Positions 25,125-33,855 of a DNA stretch of 64,000 nucleotides are shown here, piece after piece; positions within the stretch are counted from its first letter, which is position 1, and each line of letters begins with the position of its first letter. The stretch lies in NCBI RefSeq assembly GCF_026340675.1, contig NZ_JAPEOX010000001.1:3782001-3846000 (forward strand), given 5' to 3'. The notes beneath the pieces are model-generated. The model ran no database searches. It saw only the letters and a program-made list of their open reading frames with translations, and had not been told where the DNA came from. The stretch comes from Streptomyces sp. NBC_01264. GTDB taxonomy: Bacteria; Actinomycetota; Actinomycetes; Streptomycetales; Streptomycetaceae. The position numbers and the translations under genes are program-made.

Positions 25125-25964
25125 CTACGCCCTGAAGGCGTCCGCATGGTCCGCAGACCAGGTCTCGAAGGTGCGCGGCGCGTGGCCCGTGAGCCGTTCC
25201 AGGTCGTCCGTGAGGTCGACCGGAAGCCCGTCCGAGGCGGCCCAGAAGTCGAGCAGGGCTTCCGCGTACGGCCCCGGTATGTAGCCGTCGACCTCGGACT
25301 TCCACTGCTCACGGGAGACGGGCTCGAAGGGTATGGGGCGGCCGAGGGTGTCGCCCAGTAGGGCCAGCTGGGCGGTGAAGGTCAGCGCCTGCGGGCCCGT
25401 CAGGGTGTACGCGCGACCCCCGAGCGCGGGGTCGGCCAGGACCGCGAGGGCGGCTTCGGTGAGGTCGCTCTCGTGGACCGGGTCGCTGTACGCACCCGGG
25501 AACGGCAGGTGCACCGGGCGGCCCGATTTCAGCGACCAGTCCCAGCCGAGGGCATTGCTCGCGAAGGACCCGGGGCGCAGAAGGGTGGTGCGCAGCGGGG
25601 AGGCGAGGAGGGCCCGTTCCACCGCGAGGTGGGAGGCGGCGAGGGGGCTGTCGGCGGCGTCGAGGGCGAGGACCGAGGAGGAGGACAGGAGGACGACGTG
25701 TTCGACCCCGGCACGGACGGCCTCCTTCACGAAGGCGTCGATGGCTGCGGCCTCGGCGTAGAGGAAGACGGAGCGGACGCCGGCGAGGGCTTCGGGGAAG
25801 GTCGCGGGATCGGTGAGGTCGCAGCGGACGGTGCCGGGCGAGTCCGGCTCGCGGGATGCGCGGCGGTACGGGACACCGCGGGCGGCGAGGAGGGACGAGA
25901 GACCACGGGCGACGGAGCCGCGGCCACCGGTGACGAGGATATTGGGCATCGGGGTGTTCGACAT
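25125..25964 (-). CDS. NmrA-like NAD(P)-binding oxidoreductase
   Basis: The 279-residue atypical short-chain dehydrogenase has an N-terminal Rossmann motif NILVTGGRGSVARGLSSLLA. A C-terminal half resembles NmrA/quinone-oxidoreductase-2 proteins, with RPGSFASNALGWDWSL and HESDLTEAALAVLADPAL. It may reduce a quinone or other electrophile, or act as a redox sensor. It diverges from a MarR gene with a compact inverted-repeat operator between them, so it is probably induced by the MarR ligand. The SDR YxxxK pair is not apparent, in line with the NmrA branch. Confidence 0.87.
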   Translation of the reverse strand: MSNTPMPNILVTGGRGSVARGLSSLLAARGVPYRRASREPDSPGTVRCDLTDPATFPEALAGVRSVFLYAEAAAIDAFVKEAVRAGVEHVVLLSSSSVLALDAADSPLAASHLAVERALLASPLRTTLLRPGSFASNALGWDWSLKSGRPVHLPFPGAYSDPVHESDLTEAALAVLADPALGGRAYTLTGPQALTFTAQLALLGDTLGRPIPFEPVSREQWKSEVDGYIPGPYAEALLDFWAASDGLPVDLTDDLERLTGHAPRTFETWSADHADAFRA

Positions 25965-26003
25965 GGCGGATTCCTGCTCTTCCTGTCCTAGACTGCATAC
26001 GTG

Positions 26004-26041
26004 ACGCAGATTCTGCGTGACGCAATCTCTGCGTCACGCAG
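26004..26041. promoter_or_regulatory. MarR operator: overlapping inverted repeats
   Basis: CTGCGTGACGCA at 26013-26024 and TGCGTCACGCAG at 26030-26041 form a perfect 12-base inverted repeat with a five-base spacer. A second palindrome, ACGCAGA-T-TCTGCGT at 26004-26018, overlaps it. They lie 25 bases before the MarR start and 40 bases before the divergent oxidoreductase, the expected place for a shared operator. Confidence 0.8.
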
Positions 26042-26066
26042 ATAAATTTGAAGCACGGAGAAGCCG

Positions 26067-26570
26067 ATGTCAACCGATTACGCTCGTTCGAGTGATGAGT
26101 GGACCCGCGCCGAGCTGCTCGCGCGCATCGTCACCGAGAGCCAGCGGCATTACGCCGACTACTCGCTCTTCAACCAGGCCATGGCCGACCACGTCGGCCT
26201 GCACCCCACCGACATGCAGTGCGTCGCCCTCCTCGACATGGAGACCGAGCCGGTCAGCACCGGTGACATCGCCCGCCTCACCGGACTGACCTCCGGCTCC
26301 GCCACCCGCCTCGTGGACCGCATGGTCAAGGCCGGCGTCGTCGAGCGGCACGCCGACCCGAACGACCGCCGCCGCTCCCTCGTCGCCCTCTCCCCCAGCG
26401 CCCGCGAACGGATCGGCGCCGCCTGGGAGACCCCCGGCCGCGCCTTCGGCGCCGTGCTGGCGAGCTACTCCGACTCCGAACTGGCCGTCATCGCCGACTA
26501 CCTGCGCCGCGCCGCCGAGGTCGGCCGCGCCCAGGCCAAGCGGCTGACCTCGGGCGACTCCGCCCCGTAG
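26067..26570 (+). CDS. MarR-family regulator
   Basis: The 167-residue regulator has the winged helix at about 60-130: TGDIARLTGLTSGSATRLVD, then KAGVVERHADPNDRRRSLVA with the wing signature DPNDRR. It should repress itself and the divergent NmrA-like oxidoreductase through the inverted repeats at 26004-26041. The ligand is unknown; redox-active phenolics are common for such pairs. The MFS gene starts 136 bases downstream and may or may not be co-regulated. Confidence 0.9.
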   Translation: MSTDYARSSDEWTRAELLARIVTESQRHYADYSLFNQAMADHVGLHPTDMQCVALLDMETEPVSTGDIARLTGLTSGSATRLVDRMVKAGVVERHADPNDRRRSLVALSPSARERIGAAWETPGRAFGAVLASYSDSELAVIADYLRRAAEVGRAQAKRLTSGDSAP

Positions 26571-26705
26571 AGACCCTTCCCCGGCGCCTCCCCGGCCCTT
26601 TACCGGCCCTTCCCAACCGGCCCGCTCCGGCGTTAGCGTCCAGCCCAACGGGCAACGGCGCGCGCCGGAGAAACGGGAGGGTCGGCGTGCGGCTGGAGGT
26701 TGTCC

Positions 26706-27992
26706 ATGTCCACGCCCGCACCCGCCGGCTTCCGCGGGGTGTTCGCCCTCGGTGGCCGGGCCCTGCCCGTCCACGGGTTCCTCGCCCGCCTGCCCGCCGC
26801 GCTGTGTCCCATCGGGACGCTGCTGCTCATCAACGAACGCGACGGCATCGGCGACGCCGGGACCGTCGCCGCCGCCCTCTGGCTCGGCCAGGCCCTCGGC
26901 GGCCCGGTCATCGGCCGGCTCGCCGACCGGCGCGGACACCGGCCCGTCCTGCTCGTCGCCTGCGTCGCGAACGCCGTCGTGCTCCTCGCCCTCGTCGCCG
27001 CCGTCCTGGGCGGGCTGCCGCTCGCCGCCCGCCTCGCGCTCGCCGTCGCGGCCGGCCTCACGGCGGCCCAGGTCGGACCACTGGCCCGGGCCCGGTGGGC
27101 GCGGCTGGCCGGGGAGGACAAGGCCCTGGTCGGGGCGGCGCTCTCCTTCGACACCACCCTCGACGAGGTCGGCTTCATGGTGGGGCCCGCACTGGCCGGG
27201 ATCCTCGCGGTGACCGTCCACCCCGCATCGGCGCTCGTGCTCGCGGCCACCCTGGGCCTGGTGTTCGGGACGCTCTTCGCCCTGCATCCCACGGCGCCGG
27301 GCCCGATGGGACAGGTCGGCGCCGCCGCGCGGGGCGACGTACGCCTGTGGTCTCCGGGGCTCGCCCTGCTGTTCCTCGTGGCCGTCCTGCAGGGCGCCGC
27401 CTGGAGCGGGGCCAATACCGGGGTCAACGCCCTCGCCGTGGCCGTCGGTTCCCCCGGGGCCGCCGGGCTCGTGTGGGCCGCCATGGCCGTGACCAGCTCG
27501 GTGGCCGGCTTCGTGACCGTGGCCCGGCCCGGTACGGCCGGCCTGACCGTCCGGCTGCGCCGGACCATCGCCGCCCAGGCCCTGCTGACGCTTCCGCTGC
27601 TCGCCGTGTCCGGCCTGTGGGGCGCGGCCTTCGCCGTCGCCGGGATCGGACTGGCGGTCGCCCCGCACCTGATCGCACTGTTCGGCCTCGTCGAACGGGC
27701 CGGACCCGCACGGCGGATGGGCGAGGCCATGACCCTGGCCGGCAGCGGTCTGATCATCGGCCAGGCACTGGCCGCGGCGGCCACCGGTCCGCTCGCCGCA
27801 GCCTACGGGTACCGGGCGGCCTTCGCCGTCTCCTGCACGGCCGCGGCCGCCTCCGCGGGCCTGGCGTGGGCGGCCGCCGACAAGGTCCTGGGGCCGGCCC
27901 TGACACCGGTCCCGGTGCCCGGGCTCAGCCCGGGCTCTTCATCGCCGCCAGCCCCTTCGCCAGACCGGACGCCCTCGTGGAGGCCGAAGTAG
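26706..27992 (+). CDS. MFS transporter
   Basis: The 428-residue membrane protein starts at the ATG at 26706, six bases after GGAGG; the TTG at 26700 overlaps that site. About twelve hydrophobic segments are visible. The loop between segments 2 and 3 reads GRLADRRGHRPVLL, the MFS A-motif. The type resembles actinobacterial drug or sugar efflux permeases. The C-terminal 35 residues are Pro/Ser-rich. The substrate is unknown. Its place after a MarR gene would suit an efflux pump, but the gap leaves this open. Confidence 0.87.
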   Translation: MSTPAPAGFRGVFALGGRALPVHGFLARLPAALCPIGTLLLINERDGIGDAGTVAAALWLGQALGGPVIGRLADRRGHRPVLLVACVANAVVLLALVAAVLGGLPLAARLALAVAAGLTAAQVGPLARARWARLAGEDKALVGAALSFDTTLDEVGFMVGPALAGILAVTVHPASALVLAATLGLVFGTLFALHPTAPGPMGQVGAAARGDVRLWSPGLALLFLVAVLQGAAWSGANTGVNALAVAVGSPGAAGLVWAAMAVTSSVAGFVTVARPGTAGLTVRLRRTIAAQALLTLPLLAVSGLWGAAFAVAGIGLAVAPHLIALFGLVERAGPARRMGEAMTLAGSGLIIGQALAAAATGPLAAAYGYRAAFAVSCTAAAASAGLAWAAADKVLGPALTPVPVPGLSPGSSSPPAPSPDRTPSWRPK

Positions 27993-28074
27993 GCGGCCTC
28001 CGGCTTCACCGTGTCCATGGTCCGGGAGGCGGCACCATCTCCGCCTCCGTCCGGGCGGGGCCGACCCCCTCCGC

Positions 28075-28749
28075 CTATTCCGTCCGGTTCGCGCCCTGGA
28101 TGTGGAAGTTGAAGTCCGTGTGCCCGAGCGTCCCCATCAGCCGGAGCCAGACCGGCAGCAGCATCTCGGTGCCCCGTGCGCTCTCGATGCCGCCCAGATC
28201 GATGACGGTGTGCTCGCTCCAGTCGAAGGAGTAGAGGAGTTCCCGTACGGCCTTCTTCGCCTCGGCGTCCTCACCCGAGAGGAACACCGTGTGGTTGCCG
28301 GGCACCCGGCCCGGGTCGACCATGACCTGGCAGTTCATCGTGTTCAGCGTCTTGACCACGCGCAGCCCCGGGAAGGTCCGCTGGATCAGCTCGCCCAGGC
28401 TGTCGCTGTCCACCGGGTCGAGCCCGGGCGGGAACCCGCGCGAGAAGTCCAGCGGGTTCGCGATGTCGATCAGGATCTTGCCGTCCAGGTGTGCGGCGTC
28501 GGCCTCCGTCAGGGCGGCCACGCTGACCTGCCCGCCCGTGGCGTTGACGAGCACCTCGCCGCGCCGCGCCGCCTCCGCGAAGGGGGCCAGGGCCGCCGCC
28601 GGGTGGTCCTGCTGCCACCCCGCGTACTCGGCGCGCTCGAGGGTGGCCCCGGGATCCCGGGTCCCGATGACCACCTCGTGGCCGAGGGAGAGCAGCCGGG
28701 CGGCCACCGTACGGCCGACGATCCCGGTGCCGAGCACTGCGTAGCGCAT
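28075..28749 (-). CDS. NADPH-dependent F420 reductase-like oxidoreductase
   Basis: The 224-residue protein starts MRYAVLGTGIVGRTVAARLL with GGGGAAA eight bases upstream. The GTGIVGRT Rossmann loop and the NADPH-selecting IGTRDP at about 34-39 match the FNO/NADP-oxidoreductase (coenzyme F420-dependent) group. A central ILIDIANPLDFSRGFPPGL and a late RLMGTLGHTDFNFHI are characteristic of the actinobacterial branch. It may reduce F420 with NADPH or act on another small substrate. The gene stands alone, convergent with the MFS gene. Confidence 0.85.
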   Translation of the reverse strand: MRYAVLGTGIVGRTVAARLLSLGHEVVIGTRDPGATLERAEYAGWQQDHPAAALAPFAEAARRGEVLVNATGGQVSVAALTEADAAHLDGKILIDIANPLDFSRGFPPGLDPVDSDSLGELIQRTFPGLRVVKTLNTMNCQVMVDPGRVPGNHTVFLSGEDAEAKKAVRELLYSFDWSEHTVIDLGGIESARGTEMLLPVWLRLMGTLGHTDFNFHIQGANRTE

Positions 28750-28888
28750 GACGGTTTCCCCTCGCATACGGAAGGAACGGAAGGTCCCAAGGACTCAAGG
28801 AATCGAGGAATCAGGGAGAAAGGCGGACCCACTCAATCAGGTCGTACGGATTCCCGCACGGGAGCCGTCAACTCCGCGCCAACCTCAG

Positions 28889-29298
28889 CTAGTCCAGGAT
28901 TCCCACGTCGTAGAAGAACTGGTAGCGCGTCGGGAACATCTCGCTCCCGTACCCCTTGTCGCCGGGCAGGACGTGCAGCATCGTCTGCCGCCACGAGGCG
29001 AACGAGCCGGCGGTCACGGCGACCAGCGACAGGCCCCAGCCCATCATGTAGTCGCGGCCGGTCACCGACCCGCGCGACAGCGCCGTCCGGACGATGTGGG
29101 CCGCCCCCATCGCCGCCAGCAGCATGAACATCCGCTGCACGATGCAGAGCGGGCACGGGTACTCCCCTTCCCGAACTGGTAGAAGAGCCCGCCGCACACC
29201 ACCCCCGTCCAGCCGACGGCGAAGGCGCACGCGAACCAGAACTGGACCCGGCCCAGCAGTCCGCCCTCCAGCGGCGGCTCCGGGAGCAGGCTGGACAT
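28889..29298 (-). pseudogene. DsbB-like thiol oxidase, split by a frameshift
   Basis: Two frames together make one DsbB-like membrane protein. Frame one runs from the ATG at 29298 (MSSLLPEPPLEGGLLGRVQF) to LFYQFGKG. The next frame continues EYPCPLCIVQRMFMLLAAMG with the CPLC redox pair and ends FPTRYQFFYDVGILD at 28889. The join lies at a four-base C run on the plus strand (29164-29167); one more base would restore QFGKGEYPCPLC. It is either a recent inactivation or a sequencing error in the homopolymer. The protein would reoxidise periplasmic or extracytoplasmic thiols. Confidence 0.75.
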
Positions 29299-29309
29299 CG
29301 CGGCCACGG

Positions 29310-29474
29310 TCAGTAGCTCAAGGTGAGGGCGAGGCCGCTGGTGATGTGGTGCGCCATCAGCAGGATCACGGCGAGGAGCACGAGCCACCAGGCACCGAGC
29401 ACGACGAACCGCGGGGAGTCCCGGTACATCGCGATCGAGGTGGCGAGGAGGCCGCCGAAGACGAGGGTGTCCAT
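29310..29474 (-). CDS. DUF5993-type small membrane protein
   Basis: A 54-residue protein starts at the ATG at 29474: MDTLVFGGLLATSIAMYRDS, then a second hydrophobic stretch (FVVLGAWWLVLLAVILLM) and the end AHHITSGLALTLSY. Two transmembrane helices with a terminal HHxTxxLxLxL pattern recall DUF5993 proteins, which I remember being encoded next to DsbB. The dsbB start follows 11 bases after its stop, so the two are an operon. The exact role is unknown; assistance of DsbB is inferred from linkage. Confidence 0.7.
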   Translation of the reverse strand: MDTLVFGGLLATSIAMYRDSPRFVVLGAWWLVLLAVILLMAHHITSGLALTLSY

Positions 29475-29590
29475 GGCGCGGACCGTACCGACAGGGGGAC
29501 ATACCGGACGCGCGGCGCGCCCCGCCGCCGCAGGGTTACATCGGTTGCGCCCCCGCCCGCCACAGGGCCCCCACCTGCAACAGGGTCACG

Positions 29591-30964
29591 TCAGTTGCGC
29601 CGCCGCTTGCGCCGCCCGCGTCCGGCCCGGGCGGACTCGCCCCGCGTCCGCCCGTCCAGCGCGATCCACACCCGCACCTCGGTACCGCCGAGCACCGAGC
29701 GCCCCAGCCGCACGTCCCCGCCCGTCGACTCCGCGACCCTCCGTACGATGTCCAGCCCCAGGCCCGTGGACCCGTCGCGGCCGCCGTCGTTACCGCGCCG
29801 CAGGGCCGCGTCGGGATCGGCGATGCCGCCCCCCGCGTCCGAGACGAGCACGATGACCGCGTCGCCCGCGTCGTGCACGTCCACCGCGAAGGGGGTGCCC
29901 TCGGGGGTGTGCCGGAACACGTTGCCCAGCATGGCGTCCAGCGCCGCGGCGAGCTCCGGCCGGGCCACGGGAATGCGTACCGTACGGTCCACCCCCGCGA
30001 GCCGCACCTCGCGGCCCTCGTCCTCCGCCAGCGCCGACCAGAACCCCATCCGGTCGCGGATCACCTCGGAGGCGTCGCAGCCGGCTCCCGGCCCCTGCGC
30101 GGCGGCCGGGCGCTGCTCGCGGGCGGTACGGATGATCGTGTCGACCTCCCGCTCCAGCTGCTCCACGGCCGCCCGGGTCTGCTCCGCGGCCGGGCCGTCG
30201 CCGAGCGAGGCCGCGTTGAGGCGCAGCACCGTCAGCGGGGTCCGCAGCCGGTGCGAGAGGTCGGCGGCCAGCTCCCGCTCGTTGGCCAGGAGTTCCACCA
30301 CCTGGTCCGCCATCGAGTTGAACGCGACGGCCGCCGAGCGGAGTTCCTTCGGCCCGTCCTCCGGGACCCGCGCCCCCAGCCGGCCCTCGCCCAGCCGGTG
30401 CGCGGCGTCCGCGAGCCGCTCGGCGGGCCGCACCAGGCGGGCGCCGAGCCGGTCCGCGACCGCCACCGAGCCCACGATCAGGGCGAGTCCGACGCCCGCG
30501 AGAATCACCCAGGCGGTGGCGACGCCATTGCTGACCTCGCTCTCCGGCACCAGGATCTCCACCACGGCGATGTCCCCGGAGCCGAGCGCCACGGGCTGGA
30601 GCATCGCGAAGCCGCCGCCCGCCACCGGGGCCGTCGCGGCCCGCCCGATCCGCCGGACCTCGGAGACGGCGCGCTCGCCGGCCCAGCCGTCCCCGATGTC
30701 CACGCGCGGGTCTTCCCCGACGGCCGGCACGTGCACGGCCATCCGCCGGTCGGCGCCCATCTGCGTGGACTCCACGGCCTTGCGCAACTGCGCCGGGTCG
30801 GTGGTGATGGACAGCGTCGGCCCGATGGTGGCGGCCTGCCGCTCGGCGTTGGAGAACGCCCGGTCACTGGCCATCTCCTGGACGACCAGCCCGAGCGGTA
30901 CGGCGAAGGCCACGACCACCATCACGGTGACCGCGAGGCACACCTTGACCAGCGCCCACCTCAT
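29591..30964 (-). CDS. Sensor histidine kinase
   Basis: The 457-residue kinase has transmembrane helices at about 8-28 and 150-170 flanking an extracytoplasmic sensor domain. A HAMP segment spans about 171-224. The H-box is ELAADLSHRLRTPLTVLRLN with phospho-accepting H238. The ATPase has N-box MLGNVFRHTPEG, G1 VSDAGGGIADP and G2 GSTGLGLDIVRRVAES. The C-terminal tail is very basic (GRGRRKRRRN). It starts seven bases after the response-regulator stop, so they form one operon. The signal is unknown. Confidence 0.93.
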   Translation of the reverse strand: MRWALVKVCLAVTVMVVVAFAVPLGLVVQEMASDRAFSNAERQAATIGPTLSITTDPAQLRKAVESTQMGADRRMAVHVPAVGEDPRVDIGDGWAGERAVSEVRRIGRAATAPVAGGGFAMLQPVALGSGDIAVVEILVPESEVSNGVATAWVILAGVGLALIVGSVAVADRLGARLVRPAERLADAAHRLGEGRLGARVPEDGPKELRSAAVAFNSMADQVVELLANERELAADLSHRLRTPLTVLRLNAASLGDGPAAEQTRAAVEQLEREVDTIIRTAREQRPAAAQGPGAGCDASEVIRDRMGFWSALAEDEGREVRLAGVDRTVRIPVARPELAAALDAMLGNVFRHTPEGTPFAVDVHDAGDAVIVLVSDAGGGIADPDAALRRGNDGGRDGSTGLGLDIVRRVAESTGGDVRLGRSVLGGTEVRVWIALDGRTRGESARAGRGRRKRRRN

Positions 30965-30971
30965 CGGCGGA

Positions 30972-31658
30972 TCACTGCGGCGGCTCCAGCTTGACCCCGA
31001 CCCCCCGCAGCGTGTGCAGGTAGCGCGGACTGGCGGCGGTCTCGCCGAGCTTGCGGCGCAGCCACGACAGGTGGACGTCGATGGTCTGGTCGTCTCCGTA
31101 CGACTGCTGCCAGACCTCGGCGAGCAGTTCCCGGCGGGCCACGACCACGCCCGGCCGCCCGGCCAGGAAGGCCAGCAGGTCGAACTCCCGCCGCGTGAGG
31201 TCCAGTACCGCCCCGTCCAGCTCGGCCTGCCGGCGCAGCGGGTCGATGGCGAGACCGCCGACGCGCAGGACCCGGGAGGGCGGTTCGGCGTCGGCCGCCT
31301 GGGTGCGGCGCAGGACGGCTGCCATCCGGGCGGAGAGGTGTTCCACGGAGAAGGGTTTGGTCAGGTAGTCGTCGGCGCCGTCGTTGAGCAGCCGGACGAT
31401 CTCCGCCTCGTCGTCGCGGGCGGTCGCGATGATGACGGGCACGTCGGTGATCCCGCGCAGCATCTTGAGCGCCTCGGCGCCGTCCAGGTCGGGCAGTCCG
31501 AGGTCGAGGATCACCACGTCGAAGCGGTGGTGGGCGACCTCGCGCAGCGCCTCCAGGGCGGTGCCGACGCTGCGCACGGTGTGCGAGGCCTCGGTCAGGT
31601 GCCGGATGAGGGCGGAACGTACGAACTGGTCGTCCTCGACCACGAGCACACTAGCCAT
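30972..31658 (-). CDS. OmpR-family response regulator
   Basis: The 228-residue protein starts MASVLVVEDDQFVRSALIRH at 31658; the longer frame to 31841 lacks support. The receiver has the acidic pair at 9-10, phospho-acceptor D52 (VVILDLGLPDLDG) and the lysine of DYLTKPF. The C-terminal winged helix carries LTRREFDLLAFLAGRPG and TIDVHLSWLRRKLGE. It pairs with the kinase gene just downstream. Targets are unknown. Confidence 0.94.
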   Translation of the reverse strand: MASVLVVEDDQFVRSALIRHLTEASHTVRSVGTALEALREVAHHRFDVVILDLGLPDLDGAEALKMLRGITDVPVIIATARDDEAEIVRLLNDGADDYLTKPFSVEHLSARMAAVLRRTQAADAEPPSRVLRVGGLAIDPLRRQAELDGAVLDLTRREFDLLAFLAGRPGVVVARRELLAEVWQQSYGDDQTIDVHLSWLRRKLGETAASPRYLHTLRGVGVKLEPPQ

Positions 31659-31737
31659 GGCCCGCACCGTAGCCCATTCGGGGGACGCCGAGGGGTGCCG
31701 GGCCGGGTCTGGGACGGGTGGTGCAGTATGTCCCCCG

Positions 31738-32283
31738 ATGCGACGAGCACATGTCGGTAGAGCAGTCAGCCATGCGGGGGCCTGGACCCTGGCGACCGGG
31801 GCGGCCGTGACGCTGTCCTGGTGGGGCGTGCACTCGGTCATGTCCGGGACCGCCTACGATCCTCCGCTCGCCGTGCCGCTGGCCACGCAGCCCCGCTCCT
31901 CCTCCACACACCAAGCGCAGCCGCCGGAGCCGACGCCCTCGCCGTCGGCTTCCCCGTCGCCATCGCCGTCCGCGTCGACGGCGCCGGCCTCCCCCTCCCC
32001 TTCCTCCAAGCCTTCCGCGACGCCCACCCCCCGTTCGCAGCGGGGGCAGGGGCCCCCGGGCGAGAACGTGAAGGCGTACAGCGTCTCGGGCGGCCGGGTC
32101 GTCTTCGGTCTCGGCGCCACCTCCGCCGAGCTGGTGTCGGCGACCCCGCTGGCCGGCTGGCGGATGCAGGTCTGGAAGCAGCCGTCCTGGATCCGCGTCA
32201 CCTTCACCCGTGACGGCCGCGAGGTGTCGGTGTTCTGCACCTGGCACGACCACCCGCCGCTGGTGGAGATCGTCGACCCGTAG
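31738..32283 (+). CDS. Membrane-anchored protein with Ser/Pro-rich linker
   Basis: The 181-residue product starts at the ATG at 31738 (MRRAHVGRAVSHAGAWTLAT). An N-terminal hydrophobic segment (WTLATGAAVTLSWWGVHSVM) is followed by a Ser/Pro/Thr linker (about 50-100) built from SPSPS-type repeats. A C-terminal folded part reads VVFGLGATSAELVSATPLAG and RVTFTRDGREVSVFCTWHDH. It is probably secreted or anchored, with the compact domain outside. The family is not recognised. It diverges from the two-component operon with 79 bases between, so the response regulator could control it; this is inference. Confidence 0.7.
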   Translation: MRRAHVGRAVSHAGAWTLATGAAVTLSWWGVHSVMSGTAYDPPLAVPLATQPRSSSTHQAQPPEPTPSPSASPSPSPSASTAPASPSPSSKPSATPTPRSQRGQGPPGENVKAYSVSGGRVVFGLGATSAELVSATPLAGWRMQVWKQPSWIRVTFTRDGREVSVFCTWHDHPPLVEIVDP

Positions 32284-32360
32284 ACGGCGGGGCCGGTGGA
32301 CGGCAGGCCCGTAGACGGCCGGCCCGGAGACGGCCCGGGCCCGCCGGATACCGTGGCGCC

Positions 32361-33854
32361 ATGAGCACCGGCGCGCGCTACGTCACCGACCTGATCGACG
32401 CCTGCGAGCGGTACGCGGACCGCCCAGCCTTCGGTTCCGGTCCCTGGGTCCTGACCCACTCCGAGGTGCTGGCCTGGACGTACCGGCTGGCCGGCGCCCT
32501 GGCCGAGCTGGGCATCCGGCGCGGCTCCGGGCTGGCCTGCGTATCGGCGGGGAACCCGCCCGAGACCCTTCTCGTACGGCTGGCGGCGCACGTGCTGGGC
32601 GCCCGGCTGACCCATGTGTGCGTCGGCCCCACCACCCACGGACTCGACCACCTGCTACGGGACTGCGAGCCCGCCCTGGTGGTCCACGACACCCCGGTGC
32701 CGCCGGACCCGGGAGCCCGCATCGCCCTGGCCGCGCTGCTGGAGCTGGCCTCCGCCCGGGAGGCCCTGCCCGTCGCGGTGGCCGCGCGCGGCGAGGACGT
32801 GGCCCGGGTGACCTACACGGGCGGTACGACGGGCCGGCCGAAGGGGGTGGCCTCGACCTTCGCCGCCATGGCGGCCCGCACGGCCACCCGCACCGACTCC
32901 CCTCACACGGCTCCCCTCACCTTCGTCTCGACCGACTCCCTCTCCCAGCGCTCCGGCGGCCGGTGCCTGGAGCAGCTGCGCGTCGGCGGCCGCTCCGAGA
33001 TCCTGCACCCCTTCGGCACCCGGGAGTTCGCCGAGGCCTGCCGGCGGCTCGGGCCCGCGTCCACGTACCTGACGCCGTCGATGCTGTACCGGCTGCTCGA
33101 CGACCCGGAGACCGCCGACGGCGTACCCGGCCTGGTGCGCGTCTCCTACGGCGACTCCCCCGTCCACCCGGAGCGGCTGCGGCGGGCGCTGACCCGGTGG
33201 GGTCCGCAGGTGCGCTGGACCCAGGGCTACGGGTTGAACGAGGCTGGGGTGCTCAGCCGGCTCTCCCCCGCCGACCACGACGCGGCGGCCGCCGACCGCC
33301 CCCACCTGCTCGGCTCCGTGGGCCGTCCGGCGCCCGGCGTGGAGGTCGGGGTACGGGGCTGCGCGCCCGGGGCGACCGGGGAGGTGTGGGTGCGCTCCCC
33401 GATGGTGATGGCGGGCTACCGCAACCAGCCCGCCCTGACCGCCGAGGTCCTGCGCGACGGCTGGCTGCGCACCGGGGACGTCGGCCATTTCGACGCCGAC
33501 GGGTACCTGTACCTCGACGACCGGGTCAAGGACGTGGTCATGGTGCACGGGGCCAACATCTACTGCGGCCCGATCGAGGCGGCCCTGACCCGCCACCCCG
33601 CGGTGGCCCGGGCGGCCGTCGTGGGGCGGACGGACCCGCTCACCGGGGAGGCGGTGTGCGCCTTCCTCGTCGCGGCCCCCGGCCACGCCCCGACGGACGC
33701 GGCGGCGGCCGAGGCGTGCGCACGGGTCGCGGCGGAGCTGGCGCCGGGGCAACGGCCGGCGGCGGTGTTCTGGCTGCCGGAGCTCCCGCTGACGGACCGC
33801 GGCAAGCCGGACAAGCGCCGCCTGCGCGAACTGGCCGCCGGCTCGGCCGACTAG
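32361..33854 (+). CDS. AMP-binding acyl-CoA/acid ligase
   Basis: The 497-residue adenylate-forming enzyme has the P-loop VTYTGGTTGRPKGVAST at about 150-166, the core motif QGYGLNEAGV, the hinge GWLRTGDVGHFDADGYLYL and the C-terminal catalytic lysine region PLTDRGKPDKRRLREL. It activates a carboxylic acid as the adenylate and usually passes it to CoA. No carrier protein or synthase lies nearby, so it is likely a general fatty or aromatic acid CoA ligase. It ends one base before a convergent methyltransferase-fold gene. Confidence 0.88.
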   Translation: MSTGARYVTDLIDACERYADRPAFGSGPWVLTHSEVLAWTYRLAGALAELGIRRGSGLACVSAGNPPETLLVRLAAHVLGARLTHVCVGPTTHGLDHLLRDCEPALVVHDTPVPPDPGARIALAALLELASAREALPVAVAARGEDVARVTYTGGTTGRPKGVASTFAAMAARTATRTDSPHTAPLTFVSTDSLSQRSGGRCLEQLRVGGRSEILHPFGTREFAEACRRLGPASTYLTPSMLYRLLDDPETADGVPGLVRVSYGDSPVHPERLRRALTRWGPQVRWTQGYGLNEAGVLSRLSPADHDAAAADRPHLLGSVGRPAPGVEVGVRGCAPGATGEVWVRSPMVMAGYRNQPALTAEVLRDGWLRTGDVGHFDADGYLYLDDRVKDVVMVHGANIYCGPIEAALTRHPAVARAAVVGRTDPLTGEAVCAFLVAAPGHAPTDAAAAEACARVAAELAPGQRPAAVFWLPELPLTDRGKPDKRRLRELAAGSAD

Positions 33855-33855
33855 A

